This document shows positions 18,437 through 27,680 of a stretch of 64,000 nt of DNA, one piece after another; positions within the stretch are counted from its first letter, which is position 1; each line of letters starts with the position of its first letter. Origin of the DNA: CBFHSF01 sp965661055 (GTDB lineage Bacteria; Bacteroidota; Bacteroidia; Flavobacteriales; Schleiferiaceae); contig CBFICS010000014.1 of the NCBI GenBank assembly GCA_965661055.1, forward strand, positions 1-64,000. Direction: 5' to 3'. A program made the translations under genes and the position numbers. The notes below the pieces were generated by a model that saw nothing but the letters and a program-made list of their open reading frames with translations, was not told the origin of the DNA and searched no databases.

Positions 18437-18466
18437 AAAAAAAGGGAGCGATTTGCTCCCTTTTTT
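18437..18466 (+). terminator. Intrinsic terminator between rarA and the convergent lipoprotein gene
   Basis: Stem GGGAGC/GCTCCC with flanking A and T runs on both sides, so it can stop transcripts from either direction. Confidence 0.85.
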
Positions 18467-18487
18467 ATATTCCTTAATATACTAATA

Positions 18488-19309
18488 CTAAAATCCATCA
18501 AAAGGTTTGGTAACAGTTACGGAGTTACCATCACAATCAGCAGAAAGTTGGAAAATGTTATTACATCCATCAGCACTTAAGAAATCAATTCCCATGTTGG
18601 CTGTAGAAATACTATCTCCTGTCAAAGTTAAGGATGCTTCCCCTTCAGTTATTCCGTAAGAACAAGTTCTATCATAAACAAATGCTGGTGCAATCGATGA
18701 AGTAAACTGTAAGTTATTTGTAGTACTTGAAGCTGATGAAGTTCCAGAAAGTGTATAAGAATCATCGGTTAAGTCATAGGTAGTAGAATAACCAGCTGTC
18801 CATGTTAGGTTCATTGTAGACGAGAATGTCAAATCACTTCCTACCCCAAGGTTTGTACATGCCAATTCTAAGGTGTAAGCACCAGAGGTTCCACCAAGGT
18901 TTTCAATTGACATTTCTCCTGTAATATCTGTTTCATCTACAGAATAATTATCAAGAATAATTTCTACTTGACCTCCTTGTGTTAAGTAGTCACCTGTGTA
19001 TCCTGCTACAATTCTACCTTTTCTTGAGTTACCTGACAAGTTGCCAAAGTCAATGAATAATGAATCTGAGGTAAGAGTACAGTTAGCTCCATCAATAAAA
19101 TTCATACCCGTTGCATTTAAAACAGAATCTCTAAGCGCAACATCTAAACTGTTAACGATGCCTACAAAAGCACCGGTAGCCTCTACATAACTTTCGCCAA
19201 CCGCAAAGTCATCTTCATCAATTCCACAAATGTTTTCAATATCCTCACAAGAAGCAAGAGCGAAAGCACTAGCAATTAAAGGAATTGCAAATAATTTTGA
19301 CATTTTCAT
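18488..19309 (-). CDS. Secreted lipoprotein of unknown function
   Basis: A 273-residue protein with a lipoprotein signal: IPLIASAFALASC, where the lipobox cysteine is residue 21. The mature part is rich in S, T, D and G, with repeated strand-like segments (GAYTLELACTNLG, YTLSGTSSASS). Five later cysteines could form disulfides (e.g. LACTNLG, CSYGITEG, DGCNNIF, DCDGNSV). I do not recognise the family. It ends the minus-strand cluster that starts with the lipoprotein at 22319, but it may be transcribed separately because 23 bp and no overlap separate it from the DUF5723 gene. Confidence 0.75.
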   Translation of the reverse strand: MKMSKLFAIPLIASAFALASCEDIENICGIDEDDFAVGESYVEATGAFVGIVNSLDVALRDSVLNATGMNFIDGANCTLTSDSLFIDFGNLSGNSRKGRIVAGYTGDYLTQGGQVEIILDNYSVDETDITGEMSIENLGGTSGAYTLELACTNLGVGSDLTFSSTMNLTWTAGYSTTYDLTDDSYTLSGTSSASSTTNNLQFTSSIAPAFVYDRTCSYGITEGEASLTLTGDSISTANMGIDFLSADGCNNIFQLSADCDGNSVTVTKPFDGF

Positions 19310-19332
19310 ATCTATGTTTTTAGGTTTATTAA

Positions 19333-20793
19333 TTAATTGGTTTTTTTATCATTTTCAGGTTCTTCAACCTTTTCTACATTTTCAGTTTTTTCTTCACTTT
19401 CAGGGATTGCCTGAGGGGCTTCTGGCTCTTCTGTTCTTTTGTAATGTCCTTTAGAAAAGTCCCAGAAACTAAGGTTAAATCCAAACAACACACTAGAAGA
19501 ACGAGCTTTAGCTGGATCGGTAAAGGCTAATACATTGTCAGACATTACTGAAAATTGTACTGCACCCGCTCTTAATGAAAGTCCTGCACCTACATTACCT
19601 TGGGTATCATTCAACATGTTATAGCTGACGTTGAAATGAATCCACCTAGCCCATCGCCCGATGTAAACCAAGCTGTAGTCATTGTAATATTCACCGTTGG
19701 GAATTGCTGTACCTCTATACACTGCACCAAATCCGTGTTTTGGTGTAATCATGTACTCTGTTGAAGCAGATATGGTCATCGGCATTCTGGTGGTATAAGA
19801 AGTGCCTTCAGATTCTTTAAAATCAAAAGCCTCTGCTAGAGAATCTGTTATGTAATCAAAATTTGCATTATCACCATCATTGATGTCGTAATTATAACCA
19901 TCCCAAACAAATTCACCTTCTGATGAATAGTTTAAAAGCTCTTCATTCCATTTTATAGAACCAATATCATTTACGGCCGCAGAAACACTCCAATTATCTT
20001 TGATCTGATAATTTGCTCCTATGTCAAAGCCAAGACCATTGTTGGGACCAAAAGTGTAATTGTTGATTAAATCAGTGGTGTTAATATCATCTCCTTTTAC
20101 AAATTGCCTTGCCCCACCGGTTTGTATTAATATGTCATTGGTGAATTTAATTTGATCTACATCACTGTAAATACTCATATTAAAACGAGTGGTTTGAAGG
20201 TTGTAAATACCTACATAATATTTACCTCTAACCCCTACGGTCAACTTATCATTTAAGAAAGATCTCTGCACCCCTAAATGGTAAGTATTATAACCCACCA
20301 TAAATTGATTCATATCTTCTACCGCAACTTCCTTTTGAAAAAAATCATCCGATGCATTGCCATAATAGGCCAACCTTAATAAGGTTGATGGAATTTGATA
20401 GTTGTTGGTTCCTGACTGGTATGCCCCCAGCGACCAAAAGTACTTTCCGGTTTTAAAGCCTAGATTAAAAAACTCAATGTTTTCCGTTAAGTAAACCCTA
20501 TCCTTGTCGTTTAGATTACCAATAATTCTCGGAAGAGCTTCATTTAAATCAACGTCTTTTCCAAAAATATCATAAACAGAAAACGCGGTAGACTGAACTG
20601 TAACATCAATATTAGAAAGGGCCGGAATTCCTAAATACCATCTGTAAGGTGTTGGTTTTCCTGGATTCAAAATTTGATTCTGAGGTAGGTGGTCAAAAGT
20701 GTACAACCCTAAAGACCTTTGCCCCATTGCGTCGCGGTTGCTCAAAAAAAACGCAACCAAAACTATGATAAAAAATGAATACTTTATTCTCAT
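19333..20793 (-). CDS. DUF5723 family outer-membrane protein
   Basis: A 486-residue exported protein with a signal peptide ending near NRDAMGQ (about 25). The start LGLYTFDHLPQNQILNPGKPTP and the many YNLQTTRFNM-, WSVSAAVNDIG- and GAVQFSVMSDNVLAF-type strands fit the DUF5723 outer-membrane barrel group of Bacteroidota, related in style to PorV/FadL-like barrels. The last about 40 residues are an acidic, proline-rich tail (EEPEAPQAIPESEEK). It overlaps the lipoprotein gene upstream by 4 bp. Function is unknown. Confidence 0.8.
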   Translation of the reverse strand: MRIKYSFFIIVLVAFFLSNRDAMGQRSLGLYTFDHLPQNQILNPGKPTPYRWYLGIPALSNIDVTVQSTAFSVYDIFGKDVDLNEALPRIIGNLNDKDRVYLTENIEFFNLGFKTGKYFWSLGAYQSGTNNYQIPSTLLRLAYYGNASDDFFQKEVAVEDMNQFMVGYNTYHLGVQRSFLNDKLTVGVRGKYYVGIYNLQTTRFNMSIYSDVDQIKFTNDILIQTGGARQFVKGDDINTTDLINNYTFGPNNGLGFDIGANYQIKDNWSVSAAVNDIGSIKWNEELLNYSSEGEFVWDGYNYDINDGDNANFDYITDSLAEAFDFKESEGTSYTTRMPMTISASTEYMITPKHGFGAVYRGTAIPNGEYYNDYSLVYIGRWARWIHFNVSYNMLNDTQGNVGAGLSLRAGAVQFSVMSDNVLAFTDPAKARSSSVLFGFNLSFWDFSKGHYKRTEEPEAPQAIPESEEKTENVEKVEEPENDKKTN

Positions 20794-22319
20794 TGTGTAA
20801 GCTCTAGGTTAAGTTTTGTTCTAACAGCAATGGCAACTTCCATAGAGTAATCATTGTAAATTTTCACTACCGTTTGACCATTGTTGGTGGTATTTAGGTG
20901 AGTTCTAATTAATAATGACTCAGAAAGCAATAACTTATTGAGTTGGTCAGTATCCAATGATAAAATCGCATTGGTTCTTGCAGGAGCAGTAACTCTTCCA
21001 TTGGCATTAACTGCTGCAGGCATCATTAGGTTAGGAATAGAAAATGTGTCTATTGGGTTTCCAATGGCATTTAACAGCACTAATTCTAGGTCAGTTTCTA
21101 ACGGAAACCCATTATCAACGGCAAAGTATAGGTCTAGTTTTTCAATGGGATTATCTTGATCCCTTAGGCTACCCCAATTAATATCTGGAATTTCTTGCTC
21201 GAACATCATGTTGTCTGCTCTGAGCTCTAAAGGAAGTTCCATTTTTAAATCTACAGAAACGGCCCCATCTGCAAGAATAAAATTATCAATACCAGTATTT
21301 CCGTTTGGATTTGAAACAACTATGCCATCAAACAATAAGTTGCTTGGAAGATTTGAAATAAAATCGACGATATTGCTCGAGTTTTTATCAATCAACACCT
21401 GTGTAGTATCCCAGGTTCCAGGAACCGTTGGTCCTTGAATAGTCTGAGGAACTAAGCTTAATGCTTCAATGGTCCCGTCTTTTGATATTCCATCAATGTC
21501 TAGATCTAATTGAAGTGGTAGGCCTATGTTTGAAGCAACGTTTAACTTAATAATCGGATTTTCAAGGTATAAGCCTGAAACAAACTTTTCAATTCCACCT
21601 AGGTCTACTTGAAAACTAGAAGAAGGAATACCATGATCTCTGTTACCTAAATATCCAACAACATCATTTGGAACCAAATTAATAAACTCAATTGAAATTT
21701 CAATATCTGTTCCAGCAGGAGCTGTAGAAGAAGAAAGAACTTCAAAGGTTAAATCAAGGTTGTTATAAGGATTAGGACCAATGGTAAAGTCAATGCTTGT
21801 TCCTGACAAATCAATATATCCGGTAGTACTCGTTCCTACCCCATTTAAATTAAATGTAGTGGGATTGCCATTTCCAAAAGTTCCATTCCCTAAGTCAAAT
21901 AAAATGTCAACATTTCCTGTTGATGGATTGGTTACAGTCCATTGAATACCTCCAGAACTAAACGATGCAGATTTTAATGATGCACCCGCGATTGTGTTTA
22001 ATGATGTTGAGAGACTTAAAGGTGGATCTCCTACTTTTACCATTTGCACCGTAGGGGCCTGTGCAGGAATTTGGGCAAAATCACTAATGCCGTACCCAAA
22101 GATTGAATCCTTTTCGTAAATAATCCTGATTAGGTTGTCACTATCAACAGTGACCACACTATCTTCTTCCACTAAATCAGATAGGCGGAGGTGTGTTTTT
22201 ACCAAGGGAACAACCCACTCGGAATTAAGAGTTACCTTATTCACCTTGTCAAAATCTAAATCTGACAAGCAAGAGGTAGCAATGACACCTAAAAACAAGA
22301 TGACAATAAGCTTTTTCAT
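20790..22319 (-). CDS. Large exported lipoprotein of unknown function
   Basis: A 509-residue lipoprotein: signal LFLGVIATSC with the cysteine at residue 17, then LSDLDFDKVNKVTLNSEWVVPL. The mature protein is beta-rich and has no enzyme motif I know. A TLNSEWVVPLVKTHLRLSD start and the repeated LDLDIDGI and LELVLLNAIG pieces appear conserved-domain-like. It sits directly upstream of, and overlaps by 4 bp, the DUF5723 gene, so the two probably work together at the outer membrane. Confidence 0.75.
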   Translation of the reverse strand: MKKLIVILFLGVIATSCLSDLDFDKVNKVTLNSEWVVPLVKTHLRLSDLVEEDSVVTVDSDNLIRIIYEKDSIFGYGISDFAQIPAQAPTVQMVKVGDPPLSLSTSLNTIAGASLKSASFSSGGIQWTVTNPSTGNVDILFDLGNGTFGNGNPTTFNLNGVGTSTTGYIDLSGTSIDFTIGPNPYNNLDLTFEVLSSSTAPAGTDIEISIEFINLVPNDVVGYLGNRDHGIPSSSFQVDLGGIEKFVSGLYLENPIIKLNVASNIGLPLQLDLDIDGISKDGTIEALSLVPQTIQGPTVPGTWDTTQVLIDKNSSNIVDFISNLPSNLLFDGIVVSNPNGNTGIDNFILADGAVSVDLKMELPLELRADNMMFEQEIPDINWGSLRDQDNPIEKLDLYFAVDNGFPLETDLELVLLNAIGNPIDTFSIPNLMMPAAVNANGRVTAPARTNAILSLDTDQLNKLLLSESLLIRTHLNTTNNGQTVVKIYNDYSMEVAIAVRTKLNLELTQ

Positions 22320-22387
22320 AGGACTAACCGGTTTCTCACAAATGTAAGAAAAACCTTAACGTATTGCAATACCCAAATTTAGGGATA

Positions 22388-24292
22388 TCAAAAATCTAAT
22401 ATCTTAATTTCAGTTCGTCTGTTTAGCCTTCTTCCCTCATCAGAATCGTTTGATGATATGGGCATGGTTTCGCCATAGCCCTTAGAGGTTAAGCGTTTAT
22501 TATCTATACCTTCCTCAACTAAAAATTCCAGTACACTTTTAGCTCTAGAATTTGACAAGGTTAAATTACTTGCCGGTGAACCTACATTATCCGTATGTCC
22601 CTGAATTTCAATTTTTATTGTCGGATTTTCATTTAAAAACCTAACGAGTTCATTGAGTTCGTTTTTAGAGGGTTCTAATAGGTTGTATTTATTCGTTGCG
22701 AAAAGAATGTTCGCCAGAATGAATTGTTCGTCAACCTTTATTTTCTCTAAAAGCACATCCATTTTTTGAGGGTCAATTTCTTTTGAAGTGGCCAATGAAA
22801 AGTTCTTAGAGTAGATTAGATAGCCTTTTTGATTAATATCTAAACTGTAGTCAGAATTTGCAGGAAGCGCAATAGAATAATATCCATTTTTTGCTGAGCG
22901 TAAAGTTTTTTGCTGCTTATTATTGCTCAAATTAAAAATCTCTATTTCAGTTGAGATGGGTTTGCCAGTCTCTTTATCTTTTACTATTCCTTCAATCCAG
23001 GCAATAGGAATGGCTCTATTATCACCTTCTAGAGTAAATGTGTAGAGATCGTAATACTTAATCTTACCACTTTCTGGCGAAATATCTGATGCGTAAAAAC
23101 CGGTTTTACCATCGGGGCCAATAACTAATGAAAATTCGTCGCGATAAGTGTTTATGGGGTAACCCAGGTTTTTGGGTGTACTCCAACTTCCGTCAGGTCT
23201 TTTTCTGGAAACATAAATATCCTTACCCCCCATCCCTGGATGTCCGTCAGAAACAAAATACAACGATTGATTGTCAAAATGAATAAAGGGGGATTCTTGA
23301 ATATACTGATTATTAATACTGTCTGAAAGTGTTTTGGCTTTGGTCCAATACCCTTTAGGAGAAAAAGTAGAAACCATTATGTTGGTGTTTTTTGAACGAC
23401 CACTTTTCCCCCTAGTAAAATAAAGAGTTAGACCATCTGGTGAAATAGAAGGTTGTGACTCCCAAGCTCTTGAGTTAATGCTATCACCTAAATTCCTGGG
23501 TTCTGACCATTCCCCAGAGCCTAGCTTATAACTAAAGTAAATGTCACACGATCCATATCCGTCAAACCTTTCACAGCCAGCAAAAAACAAGAAATTACCA
23601 TCTGCCGAAAGGCTTTGTGCCCCTTCGTTTAAATTACTATTTAACCTACCTTCAAGTCGTCTACCAACCGTCCATCCGGAATCTGTTTTCACACTTGTAT
23701 AAAAGTCTTCATCTCTTTTTTTACCTTCAGGATTTCTGGAGGTATAAACAAGTGTTTTGCCATCGCCAGAAATACTCGGAAAATATTCCATAGCCTCTGT
23801 GTTAAAAGGCAATGCCACAGGGTTAAATGGAACCGGATTCTGAATTGCCACTACGGCAAAATCGCAATTGGCTAAGTATCTATTTACTTCGGTAATTAAT
23901 CCTGGAGAGGCCCTGTCGTAGTTTTTGTACTTTTCAAAGGAGGATCTTGCTCCTTCATAATCACCCAAGTTAAAATCATTTATACCTAATTTGTAATAAA
24001 TAAACTCCCCTCCACCATGTTTTAAAGCTTCTCTGTATTGTGCGCCACTATTTTCAAAATCTTCTTCCAAAAGAAATAAATCACCCAAAAAAACATAGGC
24101 GTCAATGTATTCTGGAGATTCTTGTAGGGCTTTATTAAGTTTTCTTTTCACTTCCGGATAATTTCCTTGCCTAACCAGCTCTTGTGCATCTCTAAATAAC
24201 TTCCTTGCCTTTCTAGATTGGCCACTTACGTGGGAAGTAGTGAAAAGTAAAACCGATAATAACAGAATAAATTTAAGCCTATTTGGGATCAT
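22388..24292 (-). CDS. OmpA-family protein with TPR, PD40 propeller and CRD (PorE-like architecture)
   Basis: A 634-residue exported protein, starting at the ATG of 24290-24292; a GTG three codons earlier is less likely. After a signal peptide (to about HVSGQ), TPR-like helices cover about 25-135, PD40/WD40-type propeller repeats about 150-400 (ISGDGKTLVYTSR, LSADGNFLFFAG, ISPDGLTLYFTR), a carboxypeptidase-regulatory-like domain about 420-500, and an OmpA C-terminal domain with QGHTDNVG and SRAKSVLEFL at the end. This is the domain order described for PorE of the T9SS, but paralogues with the same order exist. It should anchor to peptidoglycan. Confidence 0.85.
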   Translation of the reverse strand: MIPNRLKFILLLSVLLFTTSHVSGQSRKARKLFRDAQELVRQGNYPEVKRKLNKALQESPEYIDAYVFLGDLFLLEEDFENSGAQYREALKHGGGEFIYYKLGINDFNLGDYEGARSSFEKYKNYDRASPGLITEVNRYLANCDFAVVAIQNPVPFNPVALPFNTEAMEYFPSISGDGKTLVYTSRNPEGKKRDEDFYTSVKTDSGWTVGRRLEGRLNSNLNEGAQSLSADGNFLFFAGCERFDGYGSCDIYFSYKLGSGEWSEPRNLGDSINSRAWESQPSISPDGLTLYFTRGKSGRSKNTNIMVSTFSPKGYWTKAKTLSDSINNQYIQESPFIHFDNQSLYFVSDGHPGMGGKDIYVSRKRPDGSWSTPKNLGYPINTYRDEFSLVIGPDGKTGFYASDISPESGKIKYYDLYTFTLEGDNRAIPIAWIEGIVKDKETGKPISTEIEIFNLSNNKQQKTLRSAKNGYYSIALPANSDYSLDINQKGYLIYSKNFSLATSKEIDPQKMDVLLEKIKVDEQFILANILFATNKYNLLEPSKNELNELVRFLNENPTIKIEIQGHTDNVGSPASNLTLSNSRAKSVLEFLVEEGIDNKRLTSKGYGETMPISSNDSDEGRRLNRRTEIKILDF

Positions 24293-24398
24293 TAATACCA
24301 CGTGTTAATTAAGTTGTTGACTAAATAACGTAAAACATATGAATTGAGGTCTAATTAATGATTGATTTTATTAATTTTGTGCCTTTGGTGAAAATCCT

Positions 24399-24869
24399 AT
24401 GAAAGTACAAGACGCTTACGAGCAGGTCAAAGAAGTATTTACAGAGTTTCTTGAGAAAAACGGGCAAAGAAAAACTCCCGAGCGATATGCCATACTCAAA
24501 GAAATATACCAAGTGCAGGACCATTTTGATATTGAGTCTTTGTACATATCTATGAAAAATAAAAATTATAGGGTAAGTAGAGCCACCTTATACAATACAA
24601 TAGACCTCTTAATGCAGTGTAAACTGGTGAGAAAGCACCAGTTTGGACAAAATCAAAGTCATTACGAAAAGTCATACTTCAACAAACAGCATGACCATAT
24701 TATTGTAACTGACACTGATGAAGTAATTGAGTTTTGTGATCCTAGAATTCAAACGATAAAAAACACCATTGAAGAAGTATTTGGAATTACCGTAACCGGT
24801 CACTCTTTATATTTCTATGCTCAAAAAAATCCAGAGGATTCTAAAAAAGACAATTCAGAAAAAAATTAA
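24399..24869 (+). CDS. Fur-family transcriptional regulator
   Basis: A 156-residue regulator. The N-terminal winged helix is seen in KTPERYAILKEIYQVQDHFDIESLY and RVSRATLYNTIDLL. Metal-site residues lie in HYEKSYFNKQHDHIIVTDTDEVIEFCDP. There is one cysteine in FCDP and no C-terminal CxxC pair, so the structural zinc site of classical Fur is absent or altered. It may control iron, zinc or peroxide genes. A TAATTTTG -7-like element lies 20 bp upstream. Its 3' end overlaps the extended 5' frame of purA but not the purA start used here. Confidence 0.9.
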   Translation: MKVQDAYEQVKEVFTEFLEKNGQRKTPERYAILKEIYQVQDHFDIESLYISMKNKNYRVSRATLYNTIDLLMQCKLVRKHQFGQNQSHYEKSYFNKQHDHIIVTDTDEVIEFCDPRIQTIKNTIEEVFGITVTGHSLYFYAQKNPEDSKKDNSEKN

Positions 24870-24891
24870 CCATAATCACCATCTGTCATTC

Positions 24892-26157
24892 ATGGCTGTA
24901 GATGTACTATTAGGTCTTCAATGGGGAGACGAAGGAAAAGGAAAAATCGTTGATGTATTCACCAAGAAATACGATATTATCGCTAGATTTCAAGGAGGAC
25001 CAAACGCTGGTCACACACTTGAATTTGACGGTATTAAACACGTATTACACACTATTCCCTCAGGAATCTTCCATGAAGGAGTAATGAACGTGGTGGGTAA
25101 TGGAGTTGTTATTGACCCCATCATCTTTAAAAAAGAAATCGTTGCTCTTTTAGAAATTGATAAAACCATCCTAGACAGGCTGTGTATTTCTAGAAAAGCT
25201 CATTTAATTCTACCCTCTCATAGAATTTTAGATGCCGCTTCTGAGTCTGCAAAAGGCAAAAAGAAAATTGGCTCTACTCTAAAGGGTATTGGTCCAACTT
25301 ACATGGATAAAACCGGAAGAAACGGTTTACGTGTGGGTGATACCGAAATGGCAGATTTTAAATCTAGGTATGACAACTTAGTTCAAAAACACACAGAATT
25401 AATCAATCTTCACAATTATTCTTTTGATATTACAGAAATGGAGAAGGAATGGTTTGAAGCCATTGGGTTCTTAAAAACCATTCCTTTTATTGATTCTGAA
25501 GAGTACCTGCACCAAAGTCTTTCAAAGGGTAAAACCATTTTGGCAGAAGGTGCTCAAGGAACTCTTTTAGACATAGATTTTGGAACGTACCCTTTTGTAA
25601 CATCATCTAACACTACCTGTGCGGGAGCTTGTACGGGTCTTGGTATTGCTCCAAACCGAATCAAAGAAGTGTTTGGAATTTTTAAGGCTTATACCACTCG
25701 TGTGGGAAGTGGCCCCTTCCCTACTGAGTTGTTTGACGAAGTAGGTGAAACTCTTCAACGAAATGGAAATGAATTTGGAGCTACCACGGGTAGAGCTAGA
25801 AGATGTGGTTGGGTTGATTTACCGGCTTTAAAATATGCCATTCAGGTAAACGGAGTTACGCAGCTTATCATGATGAAAGCTGATGTGCTTTCTGGTTTAA
25901 AAGAAATAAAAGTAGCTGTAGCCTATAATTACAACGGTGAAAGAATTGAACACTTGCCGTTTGATGTAAAAGAAGAAAACATAGAGCCCATCTACGAAAC
26001 CCTACCAGGTTGGGAGGAAGATTTAACAGAAATGACTGATGAATCACAATTTCCAAAAGCTTTTGCCGATTACATTACATATTTAGAACAAAAATTAAAT
26101 GTGCCGATTAAACTGGTTTCAATTGGTCCAGATCGTAGGCAAACCATTATTCGTTGA
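24892..26157 (+). CDS. purA: Adenylosuccinate synthetase
   Basis: A 421-residue enzyme of purine biosynthesis that joins IMP and aspartate using GTP. The N-terminal MAVDVLLGLQWGDEGKGK contains the GDEGKGK loop and gives the start at 24892. GPNAGHTL, the IGSTLKGIGPTYMDK segment, EGAQGTLLDIDFGTYPFVTSSNTT and TTGRARRCGWVDLPAL are all standard. The C-terminal KLVSIGPDRRQTI is complete. It comes 22 bp after the Fur gene and overlaps the following OstA-like gene. Confidence 0.97.
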   Translation: MAVDVLLGLQWGDEGKGKIVDVFTKKYDIIARFQGGPNAGHTLEFDGIKHVLHTIPSGIFHEGVMNVVGNGVVIDPIIFKKEIVALLEIDKTILDRLCISRKAHLILPSHRILDAASESAKGKKKIGSTLKGIGPTYMDKTGRNGLRVGDTEMADFKSRYDNLVQKHTELINLHNYSFDITEMEKEWFEAIGFLKTIPFIDSEEYLHQSLSKGKTILAEGAQGTLLDIDFGTYPFVTSSNTTCAGACTGLGIAPNRIKEVFGIFKAYTTRVGSGPFPTELFDEVGETLQRNGNEFGATTGRARRCGWVDLPALKYAIQVNGVTQLIMMKADVLSGLKEIKVAVAYNYNGERIEHLPFDVKEENIEPIYETLPGWEEDLTEMTDESQFPKAFADYITYLEQKLNVPIKLVSIGPDRRQTIIR

Positions 26158-27680
26158 TACTGAATTTCAATAATATAAAGTACAGGTCTAAGATTACCTT
26201 GGTAATCTTGGGCCTTTTTTTATGGTCTCCATTGTTTCTAAAGGGACAAAAAGGAGAGTCGAAGTTCGTAAACTATACGGCAGAATCTTCCTATTTCTCT
26301 AAGTCTACCGGATACTTCCGATTAATCGGGAATGCAACCTTGAAACACAAAGGTGCCGTATTAATCAGTGATTCAGCTCATTTTTACAGCAAAGAGAACA
26401 TTTACATTGCCTACAACAATGTTAGAATGAACCAGGGCGATAGCATTCGATTAACAGGTGATAAACTTGTGTATAACGGTCCTACGAGAATTATTGATGT
26501 AACCGGAGATGTTACTTTTACCGATGGCAATATGACCTTGAAAACGAAAGAACTTATTTTTAACCGAGAAACTAACCAAATTTCCTTTCCATATTTCGGT
26601 GAAATTTTAAACGGAGAAACTAAGTTAACCTCTAAAAGGGGCTACTACCAGACGGGTTACAAACAATTTAGCTTCAAAGACAGCGTAAGAATTGACCATC
26701 CTGATTACAAAATCGAAGCCGACACTCTGCTATATAGTAGCCCGTCAAAAACAGCCTACTTTAGAGGTCCTACGACCCTAAAGGGTGATTCAAGCTTCAT
26801 TTACTGCGAGCGAGGATCTTTCAACATGACCAATGATGTCGCTAATTTTACCCAAAATGCTTTTATTAGAGACGGAAGGAGCTTTTTAAGAGGTGATTCT
26901 ATATACTACGAAAGAAATACTGGGTTGGGTGAACTCTTTGGCAATGTGTTTATTGAAGATACGGTTCAACACTTCTTTATCACCGGACAGCTTGGTATTT
27001 ATACCCAAAAGCCTGAACATGCATTTATCACTGGCTCCCCTATTTATTCTCAAGTACTAAAGAAAGACACTCTTCATATCTATGGAGACACCATTCAAAT
27101 TGATGAAATAAAAAAAGGTAGAGAACTAAAAATTTCTCATCATGTTTTAATGTATAAAAGTGATTTTTCTGGTAAATGCGACTCTCTTTACTATTCTGAT
27201 ATTGACTCTAGTTTTACCTTTTACAAGGATCCTATTTTATGGAACTACAAGACACAATTGACTTCAGATGAGATGTTCATAACTACTAAAAATCAAGAAC
27301 TTGACTCGTTACACATGATTGGAAACGCCTTTATGCTTAACGATGTTGATTCTGTTCACTACGACCAAGTAAAGGGAAGAAATATGTTCGGTACGTTTAA
27401 GAATAATGAATTGAGGACCTTGTACGTTTCAGGTAACGGACAAACCATGTACTACATTTACGATTCTAAACAAGGCGAATACATAGGTGGGTATAGAGCA
27501 GACTGTAGCAACATGCTTATTAAACTCAGTGAAAAAAAGGTCCAAACCATTAACTTTATGGTTAAACCTCACAGCATAATTTATCCGTTAGATAAAATTC
27601 CAATCGGTGAGCAAAGACTTAAAGGATTTAAGCCTAGATTTGAAGAAAAGCCAAATTCTAGAAACGATTTGTTGCCATGA
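26154..27680 (+). CDS. OstA-like (LptA-family) periplasmic protein
   Basis: A 508-residue exported protein of the OstA-like group. A signal segment (VILGLFLWSPLFLKG) precedes many beta-jellyroll repeats of the type seen in LptA/LptD N-domains: KGAVLISDSAHFYSKENIY, LTGDKLVYNGPTRIIDVTGDV, LKGDSSFIYCERG. In that family they carry lipopolysaccharide across the periplasm. The start is TTG at 26154, overlapping the purA stop. It overlaps the thioredoxin-like gene by 4 bp. It is longer than LptA, so it may be a bridge component or a separate envelope factor. Confidence 0.82.
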   Translation: MILNFNNIKYRSKITLVILGLFLWSPLFLKGQKGESKFVNYTAESSYFSKSTGYFRLIGNATLKHKGAVLISDSAHFYSKENIYIAYNNVRMNQGDSIRLTGDKLVYNGPTRIIDVTGDVTFTDGNMTLKTKELIFNRETNQISFPYFGEILNGETKLTSKRGYYQTGYKQFSFKDSVRIDHPDYKIEADTLLYSSPSKTAYFRGPTTLKGDSSFIYCERGSFNMTNDVANFTQNAFIRDGRSFLRGDSIYYERNTGLGELFGNVFIEDTVQHFFITGQLGIYTQKPEHAFITGSPIYSQVLKKDTLHIYGDTIQIDEIKKGRELKISHHVLMYKSDFSGKCDSLYYSDIDSSFTFYKDPILWNYKTQLTSDEMFITTKNQELDSLHMIGNAFMLNDVDSVHYDQVKGRNMFGTFKNNELRTLYVSGNGQTMYYIYDSKQGEYIGGYRADCSNMLIKLSEKKVQTINFMVKPHSIIYPLDKIPIGEQRLKGFKPRFEEKPNSRNDLLP

